Shown: piece after piece, positions 1 to 5,625 of the stretch
Position numbering within the stretch: position 1 is the first letter of the stretch
How the letters are laid out: each line of letters starts with the position of its first letter
NCBI GenBank assembly: GCA_043801935.1
Contig: JAZDLO010000143.1
Coordinates: forward strand, 1-6,579
Reading direction: 5' to 3'
Source: JAZDLO01 sp043801935
GTDB taxonomy: Bacteria > Actinomycetota > Thermoleophilia > RBG-16-64-13
DNA length: 6,579 nt
Program-made: the position numbers and the translations under genes
Notes under the pieces: model-generated
Told to the model about the DNA's origin: nothing
The model's database searches: none
Seen by the model: the letters and a program-made list of their open reading frames with translations, nothing else

Positions 1-198
1 GCGCGCTTCGGGGACAGCCTGCTCAGCTCAGTGGGGGTGTGGGTGGGAGCCACAGTCGGCATGGTCCTTGCCAACGCGCTCGCCGTGATCGTCGGTCATG
101 TGGCGGGACGCCGCGTGCCCAAGACGCTGATGAGGCGCATATCCGGAGTGCTCTTTATCGGCTTTGGCATCTGGACCCTGGTGGGAGCGTTCCTCTGA
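1..198 (+). CDS. GDT1/UPF0016-family membrane cation transporter, C-terminal fragment
   Basis: The reading frame is open from the first base and ends at TGA 196-198, giving 65 residues of a protein whose start lies outside the window. The fragment holds two hydrophobic segments: roughly residues 10-32 (VGVWVGATVGMVLANALAVI) and 47-65 (ISGVLFIGFGIWTLVGAFL). A short basic loop (GRRVPKTLMRR) separates them. This order, with a WVGAT-G-MVLANALAV helix, a basic loop containing a VP, and a final RRI-GVLFIGFG helix, is the usual ending of the GDT1/TMEM165 (UPF0016) family. Known members export manganese or move Ca2+/Mn2+ across membranes. The family's acidic E-x-G-D-[KR]-[TS] motifs would lie upstream and cannot be checked. 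The assignment rests on pattern recognition of a short piece; another small multipass transporter is the main alternative. Confidence 0.72.
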   Translation, partial: ARFGDSLLSSVGVWVGATVGMVLANALAVIVGHVAGRRVPKTLMRRISGVLFIGFGIWTLVGAFL

Positions 199-297
199 CC
201 CGTACGCCCGGTGCGCGCGGGAATCCGACCGGTTCTTGCGCCTAGTCCCGGGCGCTGTAGCTATTAGTGAGACCGCAGGAATGTGTCGCACTCAGCT
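199..297. other. Convergent intergenic gap, no clear element
   Basis: These 99 bases separate the stops of two convergent genes. A GC-rich imperfect inverted repeat pairs 213-221 with 247-255, with one mismatch and a 25-nt loop. It lacks a T-run on either strand, so it is only a weak terminator candidate. I see no ORF or RNA gene here. Confidence 0.3.
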
Positions 298-1503
298 TCA
301 CGGCTTCAACAAGTTCATCATGTTCCACATGATTTGAGCCACTTCCTGCCGGGGCATGCCGGCATTGCCACTGGCAAGGGGGATGCCATCCAGCAGGTGG
401 TTATACTCGGCGATACGGGCATTCGCTGCGTGCTCGGGGAGCATGTCACGGCCCCATATGCCGCTGTAGCCTGGCGGTGGACCGGCCAAACGACTTACAG
501 CGAGCCCCTGCAGGGCCCGTATCGTCAAGGTGATCACGTGCGCTCGGCTGATTGCGGTGTAGGGTCGAAAGGTGCCGTCGAGGTAGCCCTTGATGATGTT
601 GTGGTTATAGGCCGTCCATACGTACTCGTGCGGATAGAGGTCGGCAGGAGCGTCCGGCCCCAAGTCGGAGAACTTGACTGGGGGGTCCATGCCCTCGGCC
701 ACGGTGAAACCGGGTACCCCGGCCATGTTGAGAGCATTGCAGATGAGTTTGGTGTACTGGGCCCTGTACACCGAGTTGTCGGGGCGGAACTCATAGTATC
801 CGCCCACCTGCGGACCGTACCCCTGGACGATGCCTGCAGCTCCCAGGCCCTGGATGGCCGTGTAGAAGGGATGCTCCGGCTGCACGTCGGAGAAGCAATA
901 GAGGGTGATCTGCTGATCGAGAAGCACCCCCGTGGGAGCAGCGCCGGCGCTGCCCACCTGCCAGTAGCCTTTGCCGGCGAGATCCTCGGGATCGTCCATG
1001 GCGGCGATACCGGTCGCCAAGTCAAGCAGGTACGTGCCCCCACGGCCATGGGAATCGATAGAGATCACGACCCCACTCGTATCGCCGATCGCCCATGTCT
1101 TTGCGGTGCTGTATCCAACCCACCACTTATAGCCTGCCTTGTGGCCATTGCGGCCGGCCCCGGTCGTCGCCTCCCAATCGGTGGCGTAGACACCCTCCAT
1201 CACGCTCGATCGCGTGATTGCTCCGGTCACTGCCGGGCCGGTCAACGTCACCGACCTGACCTCCCAGGCGGAAGGAATACGGATCGCTATCACGCCCCGA
1301 ATCGGGGAGCTGGCGCTCAACGTAGCCGTGGACTCGAGGACGATCGCGTGGTCGGAACCGGCCGTCACGCCACCGTTCACTTGCACGTTGGATATTCTTA
1401 CGCAGCCGCCTAACAGCACTGCTGCCGCGACAAGCGAGGCGGCCGCGATCGCCAGGGTCCGCAGCCTTTTCCTCCCGGCTGGGTGGGACATTGGTGAGCA
1501 CAT
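298..1503 (-). CDS. SLH-domain lipoprotein with N-terminal beta-rich domain
   Basis: This encodes 401 residues, predicted to be exported, lipid-anchored and able to bind the cell wall. Residues 9-34 form a lipoprotein signal: a basic stretch (GRKRLR), a hydrophobic core, and the lipobox LLGGC with the lipidated Cys at 34. Residues 35-165 look beta-rich, with alternating hydrophobics, IPSAWEVRSVTLTGP, a YKWWVGYS motif near 125-132 and GTYLLDL near 156-162. I do not recognise that domain. Three SLH repeats follow: about 203-258 (YCFSDV to RAQYTKLICNAL), 276-332 (VKFSDL to GYLDGTFRPYTAISRAHVITLTIRAL) and a degenerate third at 349-398 (ending PRQEVAQIMWNMM). SLH repeats normally bind secondary cell-wall polymers non-covalently. 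The frame stays open up to 1761, but the preceding 86 residues are Arg/Pro-rich and unlike a signal peptide. I chose ATG 1503 because a GAGGGGGA site precedes it; ATG 1491, four codons in, is the alternative. It diverges from the PsbP-like lipoprotein gene. Confidence 0.85.
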   Translation of the reverse strand: MCSPMSHPAGRKRLRTLAIAAASLVAAAVLLGGCVRISNVQVNGGVTAGSDHAIVLESTATLSASSPIRGVIAIRIPSAWEVRSVTLTGPAVTGAITRSSVMEGVYATDWEATTGAGRNGHKAGYKWWVGYSTAKTWAIGDTSGVVISIDSHGRGGTYLLDLATGIAAMDDPEDLAGKGYWQVGSAGAAPTGVLLDQQITLYCFSDVQPEHPFYTAIQGLGAAGIVQGYGPQVGGYYEFRPDNSVYRAQYTKLICNALNMAGVPGFTVAEGMDPPVKFSDLGPDAPADLYPHEYVWTAYNHNIIKGYLDGTFRPYTAISRAHVITLTIRALQGLAVSRLAGPPPGYSGIWGRDMLPEHAANARIAEYNHLLDGIPLASGNAGMPRQEVAQIMWNMMNLLKP

Positions 1504-1774
1504 GCTTACACGGATCCCCCTCGTGGGATCTGTTCGTTCCGCGACTCGTATCGTCGCCGTTCTTCTCGCATACGGTAGCGACAGCTCAGGTAAGCTTTTC
1601 CCGTTTCGCCCGGTTTTCCTTCTGGGCCGATGGTTGCGCGCGGCGACTCGCCTAGGCGCCGCCGCCCTGCGCGTGTCAGAATAGAGCCATATGGGCCCCG
1701 TAAGATCCAAGGGGCGCGAAAATCGACTGTTCGGACTTATCCGGACCGGATGACCCATCACGGGAAGGAGACAA
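1504..1774. other. Divergent intergenic region between two lipoprotein genes
   Basis: These 271 bases should contain the promoters of both the SLH lipoprotein (minus) and the PsbP-like lipoprotein (plus). I could not pick a convincing -35/-10 pair on either strand. TAAGAT at 1701-1706 resembles a -10 for the plus gene but has no good -35. A perfect 11-nt palindrome, TCCGG-A-CCGGA, lies at 1740-1750, 24 nt before the plus-strand ATG, and could be an operator or a chance repeat in GC-rich DNA. No RNA gene or credible ORF is seen. Confidence 0.45.
1515..1522 (-). promoter_or_regulatory. Ribosome binding site deciding the SLH lipoprotein start
   Basis: The minus strand reads GAGGGGGA here, 11 nt before ATG 1503. 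That spacing is a little long but usable, whereas the next in-frame ATG (1491) would lie 23 nt away. This favours 1503 over both 1491 and the far upstream ATG at 1761. Confidence 0.55.
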
Positions 1775-2392
1775 ATGAAGAGAAGACTGAAACGATATCC
1801 ACTGGTGTCCGCGGTCGTGCTGGCCGGTGTATTGTTGTCGGCGGCTATCCTGGCGGGAGCATGCGGCTCGCCGGCCAGTGGCGTGAAGACCTACACCGAC
1901 GCCGACTACGGCTACAGCTTCCAGTACCCCGCAAGCTGGGAAGTCCAGGAGGGCGACAGCGCCGACGTCACGGCCGGAGGGAGCGCCGCGGGTAGCGTGG
2001 GTGTCTATGATCCTGATGGGGCCGTGGCCGGAGACACCTACATCGATCTGGCCCAGATCTCGGTCTACAAGCTCAATGCCACCATCGACGATTCTATGAT
2101 GCCCGCGATCAAGACCGAAGTCGAGGCCGTCCTGGCCAGCCTCGAGAGCCAAGCATCCGACATGAAGACGGTGGAGGCCTTGGCCGAGACCAACACGAGC
2201 GGGATGAGCGGCTTCAAGGTCACCTACAGCTTCAGCAAGAACGGTGCGCCGACTACCTCGACTCTCTATTTCCTATTCTCCGGCAACATCGAGTACCAGT
2301 TGACGCTGCAGGCGGCCGATACGAACTGGGAAGCGAAGCGACCGGCCTTCGATGCGCTGGTGGCCAGCTTCAAACCGGGCGCTGCCGAATGA
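1775..2392 (+). CDS. PsbP-like lipoprotein
   Basis: This encodes a 205-residue predicted lipoprotein. The N-terminus is basic (MKRRLKR), followed by a hydrophobic core at residues 9-26 and a lipobox-like LAGAC with Cys30 as the likely lipidation site. The mature part starts with a short flexible stretch. It then shows the hallmark of PsbP-like/MOG1-fold lipoproteins: an aromatic YGYSFQYPASWEV strand at 45-57, a central helical part around 108-128, strands at 145-152 and 163-178 (TLYFLFSG, IEYQLTLQA), and the closing helix AFDALVASFK at 191-200. Such proteins occur widely in bacteria and usually have no defined enzymatic role; a binding or assembly function at the outer face of the membrane is an inference. 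The start is well supported by GGAAGGAG at 1763-1770, 4 nt before the ATG. A 19-nt palindrome follows the stop, so the gene may be monocistronic. Confidence 0.8.
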   Translation: MKRRLKRYPLVSAVVLAGVLLSAAILAGACGSPASGVKTYTDADYGYSFQYPASWEVQEGDSADVTAGGSAAGSVGVYDPDGAVAGDTYIDLAQISVYKLNATIDDSMMPAIKTEVEAVLASLESQASDMKTVEALAETNTSGMSGFKVTYSFSKNGAPTTSTLYFLFSGNIEYQLTLQAADTNWEAKRPAFDALVASFKPGAAE

Positions 2393-2408
2393 CCTCCACC
2401 TCGGGCTC

Positions 2409-2427
2409 CCTGCTGAGACTCAGCAGG
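2409..2427 (+). terminator. Perfect 19-nt palindrome, possible terminator hairpin
   Basis: CCTGCTGAG (2409-2417) and CTCAGCAGG (2419-2427) are exact inverted copies around a single A. They would fold as an 8-bp stem with a 3-nt loop, beginning 17 nt after the PsbP-like gene's stop. The bases after it (ACCTCTTTG) are only mildly T-rich, so this would be a weak intrinsic terminator. A dimeric-protein operator before the acetyltransferase gene is the alternative. Confidence 0.42.
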
Positions 2428-2470
2428 ACCTCTTTGATCCGTTCGCGAGAGCAACCGCCACTATGAGTGC

Positions 2471-3013
2471 ATGATAGCCGGGAGCAAGGTATACCTGACG
2501 GAACTCGATCGGGAGAACGCCGAGACGATCCGACGCTGGCTGAACGACCCCGAGGTGCATCAGTATCTGCTGGTGGGCCACATACCCATAACGCCGGAGG
2601 ACGAGGAGCGCTACTTCGACGCCCAGAGCACCTCCGAAGGCCGCTACACCTTTGAGATCCACGTGACCGAGGACGCAAGGTATATCGGCAATGTGGGCAT
2701 CAAGGACGTGAACCTGGTGCACCGGCGCGCCGAACTAGGATTGGTGATCGGATCCAAGAAGGATTGGGGCGAGGGCTACGGGGCGGACGCGATCATCACC
2801 TGCTTGCGCTTCGCGTTCGACACGTTGGGGCTCCACAGCGTGCGGATCAGGGCCCACCGGGACCACCGCCGCGCACTCGATCTATACCGGCGCGTCGGTT
2901 TCGTGGAGGTGGGCAAAGAGCGCGAAACTGTGTTCCAGGGCGGCCGCTTCGCCGATTACGTGGTACTCGACATACTCGACCGGGAGTTTCGTGACCGCTA
3001 CGGGCCTGTGTAG
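2471..3013 (+). CDS. GNAT-family N-acetyltransferase (RimJ/RimL type)
   Basis: This encodes a 180-residue predicted cytoplasmic enzyme that would transfer an acetyl group from acetyl-CoA to an amine; the substrate cannot be told from sequence. The N-terminus (VYLTELDRENAETIRRWLNDPEV) is the typical opening of the Acetyltransf_3/RimJ-RimL subgroup. Further landmarks are the strand YIGNVGIKDVNL (71-82), the acetyl-CoA loop motif WGEGYGADAI (99-108), the strand LHSVRIRAHRDHRRAL (121-136), and YRRVGFVEVGKER (139-151). At the position often held by Asn in N-x-R-A-x-x-x-Y-x-x-x-GF this protein has His132. The full-length domain is present. ATG 2471 is the only start in the frame after the upstream stop at 2435-2437, and its ribosome binding site is poor. 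The stop lies 11 nt from the stop of the convergent protease gene. Possible substrates are ribosomal proteins, small amines or antibiotics; none is favoured. Confidence 0.88.
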   Translation: MIAGSKVYLTELDRENAETIRRWLNDPEVHQYLLVGHIPITPEDEERYFDAQSTSEGRYTFEIHVTEDARYIGNVGIKDVNLVHRRAELGLVIGSKKDWGEGYGADAIITCLRFAFDTLGLHSVRIRAHRDHRRALDLYRRVGFVEVGKERETVFQGGRFADYVVLDILDREFRDRYGPV

Positions 3014-3024
3014 CAATTTCGCAC

Positions 3025-5025
3025 CTACTGGATCATGGCGGCGAGCAGGGCGCACACCTCACCCCTGGTGGCCGCAGTCGTGAAGTCATAGTCGCGGCCC
3101 ATCCCCAGAAGCACGTCAAGAAGACCAGCGTGCGCGGCCTTGCGCGCGAACGGATAGTGCACGGACGAGAAGTCGGGGAAAGGCGGCGAGTAGCCTGGTG
3201 GAGGCTCCGGCAACTGGGCGGCCCTCACGGCCATGGTGATCATCTGCGCCCGCGTGAGCATTGTGTAGGGGGCGAACAGGCCCGGTTCGCTACCCCGGGT
3301 GATCCCGTTGTGATAGGCGACCGCAACGTAGTGATACGGATAGAGCTCTCCGCGCCAGTGGGTCACATCGGTGAACGGACACGTGTCGCTCTCTGACACG
3401 GGATAACCGAGGGTGAGCACGATCATCTTTGCGAATTGCTGGCGAGTCACCGCTTCCTGAGGATGGAAGAGCCCGTCGGGTGTGCCGACCACGACCCCCA
3501 GAGCGGCCAACTGGGCGATCTGAGGCGCGTATGGTGTTTCGGGAGACACGTCAGGGAAGCGGGGGGACGTCGTAGTGGTGGTAGACGGCGGAGCCGTCGT
3601 CGTAGTGGTGGTGGACGGCGGAGCCGTCGTGGTGGTAGTCGTCGGGACCTCGGTGGTAGTCGTGGTGGTGCCGGCGGCCACTGCCTCCACGATCGCCCCG
3701 TCGGCGTCAAGCAGTCCCCAGCCGAAGTCCTTGTCCCACCCGCTCGAGCCGAGATCATCGGCGGAGTGGCTGAGAATGTCGGTGATCTCTTCCGGCGTGA
3801 GTGCCGGGTTCGCAGATCGCAGCAGCGCCACCGCGCCGGCCACGAGGGGGGCCGAGAACGACGTGCCGCTCCACCGTGCGAAAGTGGTGGACGAGCCAGA
3901 AGAGTAACTAAGGATGCCGGCGCCCGGCGCAACAAGATCGAGTGCGCTTCCTGCATTGGAGAAATCGCACCGAGTGTTGAGGCTGTCGGTCGCTCCCACG
4001 GCGATCACCCCGGGGAGCGCAGCCGGATAGGAGACCGAGTTCCCGTAGTTGTTGCCGGCAGCCGCCACGATCACAACGTTATGCTCCAACGCATAGGCGA
4101 CGGCGTTCTCTTGCGTCCTGCTCGTATCCGTCCCGGCGAAGCTCACATTGATGACGTCGGCGCCATTGTCTACCGCGTACGTTATGCCCCTGGCCAATGT
4201 CACGTCATCCGACGCACCCGATTCCGATACTTTGACGGGCATCACCTTGACGTTCCAGGCCGCTCCGGCTATCCCCAGGTGATCGTTACCTTGAGCGACG
4301 GCCACCCCTGCCACTCCCGAGCCGTGTCCATAGGTATCTTGCCACGCCGGCCAAACGGAGCTGCCGGACAGGACGCTGTAGGGAGACACGATACGGCCGG
4401 CAAAGTCCGGGTTGTCCCGATTGAGCCCGCTGTCGATCACTGCCACGACCAGGTCGGCTGAGCCCGTGGTCGTGTCCCAGGCCCCTGGCAGGCCCACACG
4501 GGGAAGGCTCCATTGGCCGGCGGGTTCCCAGGCACTGGGTTGATACAAGGGGTCGTTGGGAACCAGGCACGCGTAGACGGGATGGCTGACCTCGGCCCAG
4601 AGTACGCCAGGCATAAGCCGCAGCGCGCGCACGGCAGCCGTCGCCTCATCAGCCGATCGCGGCTCCAGCACCCGTATCCCCAGGCCCTCGACGGTCCCGC
4701 TCTCTTTCAGATGCAGTCCGGGCGAGTCGACTGCAGCTGCGGCCAGCGATCCCCATTCCTGGACGACGGTCAGAGAGCCGTCCGGCTTATGCGCGAGACG
4801 AGCCCCGGGCGCCAGCTTGACCGCGATGCGCTTGACCCCTGGTGAAGGGGCCGTGGCGATCGCCCTCGTGGCATCGGGCGCGTAACCATCACTCGCCTGA
4901 GCCTGCTGTGACCCAAACCCCAGCCCGATGGCGAAGACCCCTGCCAACAGAACCATCACGGCCAGCGGCCGCGGGGGTCCGTTCACTCCGCGACGTGAGA
5001 CACGATGCCTATGGAGAAGAAACAA
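3025..5025 (-). CDS. Secreted subtilisin-like (S8) serine protease with Thr-rich linker and three SLH repeats
   Basis: This encodes 666 residues, predicted to be an endopeptidase displayed on the cell surface. Residues 1-44 form a signal peptide: basic n-region, hydrophobic core LAVMVLLAGVFAIGLGFG and a probable cut after AQA. Residues 65-150 look like a propeptide (RIAVKLAPGARL to PGVLWAEVSHPV). The S8 domain spans about 170-450. Its triad is Asp198 in VVAVIDSG, His234 in YGHGSGVAG and Ser389 in SGTSFSAP, with oxyanion Asn325 in AAAGNN. All key residues are present, so it should be active. A Thr-rich linker with PPS spacers covers about 453-487. Three SLH repeats follow at 489-541, 549-604 and 614-664, the last degenerate. 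The frame is open to ATG 5205, but that start lies inside the upstream DUF2177 gene and gives no signal peptide at the N-terminus. I chose TTG 5025 because GGGAGAGA precedes it; GTG 4986 is the main alternative. Its substrate could be surface proteins, including its SLH neighbours, or external protein; this is inference. Confidence 0.9.
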   Translation of the reverse strand: MFLLHRHRVSRRGVNGPPRPLAVMVLLAGVFAIGLGFGSQQAQASDGYAPDATRAIATAPSPGVKRIAVKLAPGARLAHKPDGSLTVVQEWGSLAAAAVDSPGLHLKESGTVEGLGIRVLEPRSADEATAAVRALRLMPGVLWAEVSHPVYACLVPNDPLYQPSAWEPAGQWSLPRVGLPGAWDTTTGSADLVVAVIDSGLNRDNPDFAGRIVSPYSVLSGSSVWPAWQDTYGHGSGVAGVAVAQGNDHLGIAGAAWNVKVMPVKVSESGASDDVTLARGITYAVDNGADVINVSFAGTDTSRTQENAVAYALEHNVVIVAAAGNNYGNSVSYPAALPGVIAVGATDSLNTRCDFSNAGSALDLVAPGAGILSYSSGSSTTFARWSGTSFSAPLVAGAVALLRSANPALTPEEITDILSHSADDLGSSGWDKDFGWGLLDADGAIVEAVAAGTTTTTTEVPTTTTTTAPPSTTTTTTAPPSTTTTTSPRFPDVSPETPYAPQIAQLAALGVVVGTPDGLFHPQEAVTRQQFAKMIVLTLGYPVSESDTCPFTDVTHWRGELYPYHYVAVAYHNGITRGSEPGLFAPYTMLTRAQMITMAVRAAQLPEPPPGYSPPFPDFSSVHYPFARKAAHAGLLDVLLGMGRDYDFTTAATRGEVCALLAAMIQ
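3571..3630 (-). repeat. Two tandem 30-bp copies encoding the Thr/Pro-Pro-Ser linker
   Basis: Bases 3571-3600 and 3601-3630 are direct tandem copies differing at one position (3583 A versus 3613 G). Each encodes ten residues of the protease linker, six Thr plus A-P-P-S. Degenerate Thr-coding sequence continues to about 3669 with an E-V-P spacer. The in-frame 30-bp unit means copy-number change would lengthen or shorten the linker without breaking the gene. Confidence 0.9.
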
Positions 5026-5034
5026 GCTGATCGA

Positions 5035-5042
5035 TCTCTCCC
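5035..5042 (-). promoter_or_regulatory. Ribosome binding site supporting the TTG start of the protease
   Basis: The minus strand reads GGGAGAGA here, 9 nt before TTG 5025. GTG 4986 has only a weak CGCGGA directly against it, and ATG 5205 would place the start inside the neighbouring gene. This is the best-supported start by spacing, although TTG is a less common start codon. Confidence 0.5.
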
Positions 5043-5066
5043 GGATCGAAGCACGAACACCGACAC

Positions 5067-5072
5067 ATTGTA
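5067..5072 (-). promoter_or_regulatory. Possible -10 element for the protease gene
   Basis: The minus strand reads TACAAT, five of six bases of the TATAAT consensus, in a locally AT-richer stretch of the 86-nt gap after the DUF2177 gene. A transcript starting near 5060 would have a leader of about 35 nt before TTG 5025. The hexamer 17 nt upstream (TCTCCT) is a poor -35 match, so this is a suggestion only. Confidence 0.3.
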
Positions 5073-5111
5073 GTGTATTCGCACTCTTGAGGAGAAACCC
5101 GGGGAGCAACC

Positions 5112-5525
5112 CTACGCAAGTGTTCGGTACATCCAGGCGATGAAGAGACCTCCCAGCCCCCCGATGATGGGTCCCCAGACCACCTCCAAGATAGTAAGAC
5201 GCCATGGCCAGTTATTGATAAGAGCTTGGTTCACCAGCCCGTACACGCTGATGGCCAGAACCCCGCCCATGGCTCCCACCAGGAAGTTGACCGGGTAACC
5301 TTGGCCGGCCCGAACGCCCAGAACGGTCACCACCATCAAAGCGCTCACCACCAGCACCTGAGAGACGATCCCAGGGATGGGCTGCAACTTCACCTTTCCG
5401 TCGACCATACGCGCCACCGCCTTGAAGCCGGGACCGTAGGCCCAACCGAATATGCCCAGGTGCCAGATCGCGTCCACCAGACTAATGCCCACGAACGCGG
5501 CAAACCATATGGCCACGTATCTCAT
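5112..5525 (-). CDS. DUF2177-like integral membrane protein
   Basis: This encodes a 137-residue predicted membrane protein. Four hydrophobic segments are visible: about 3-27 (VAIWFAAFVGISLVDAIWHL), 50-71 (GIVSQVLVVSALMVVTVLGV), 81-102 (FLVGAMGGVLAISVYGLVNQ) and 110-131 (TILEVVWGPIIGGLGGLFIA). The length matches the DUF2177 family, as do the Asp-x-x-W in the first helix (VDAIW), a Tyr-x-x-x-Asn in the third (YGLVN), and NNWPWRLTILEVVWG leading into the fourth. The function of that family is not known to me. The start ATG 5525 is supported by GAGAGG at 5531-5536, 5 nt upstream. It lies between two SLH-protein genes on the same strand (100 nt after one, 86 nt before the other), which permits but does not prove co-transcription. 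Confidence 0.78.
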   Translation of the reverse strand: MRYVAIWFAAFVGISLVDAIWHLGIFGWAYGPGFKAVARMVDGKVKLQPIPGIVSQVLVVSALMVVTVLGVRAGQGYPVNFLVGAMGGVLAISVYGLVNQALINNWPWRLTILEVVWGPIIGGLGGLFIAWMYRTLA

Positions 5526-5553
5526 AATCGCCTCTCTGTGCTCCGTCCAGTCA

Positions 5554-5572
5554 TCGGCCGAAGATTCGCCGA
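5554..5572 (-). other. Short imperfect hairpin in the gap before the DUF2177 gene
   Basis: On the minus strand, TCGGCGA and TCGGCCGA can pair around a four-base ATCT loop, giving 7 base pairs with one bulged G. It sits in the 100-nt gap after the upstream SLH gene and has no T-run, so it is at most a weak terminator or a leader structure for the DUF2177 mRNA. No other element is seen in 5526-5625. Confidence 0.2.
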
Positions 5573-5625
5573 ACCGCTTGCCTGTCTACCCTCCCGGACT
5601 GTTTCTGAACCATCGACGCGGGCGG

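Noticed and set aside
213..255. A GC-rich imperfect inverted repeat between the convergent transporter and SLH lipoprotein genes, considered as a bidirectional terminator.
   Set aside because: It has a mismatch, a 25-nt loop and no T-run; expected often by chance in such GC-rich DNA.
283..1413. A 376-codon open frame on the plus strand, antisense to the SLH lipoprotein.
   Set aside because: Its product has no recognisable domain and irregular composition, and it opposes a gene with a clear lipobox and SLH repeats. Long antisense frames are common in GC-rich genes.
1504..1761. An 86-residue N-terminal extension of the SLH lipoprotein up to ATG 1761.
   Set aside because: The extension is Arg/Pro-rich, would place the lipoprotein signal internally, and lacks a better ribosome binding site than the one before 1503.
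3571..3630. Tandem repeats considered as a CRISPR or a noncoding satellite.
   Set aside because: There are no spacers between the copies, and both stay in frame encoding the protease linker.
3436..4461. A 341-codon plus-strand frame antisense to the protease.
   Set aside because: The product is Arg/Gly-rich and low in complexity where it opposes the Thr linker, while the opposite strand encodes an intact S8 catalytic core. It is a shadow frame.
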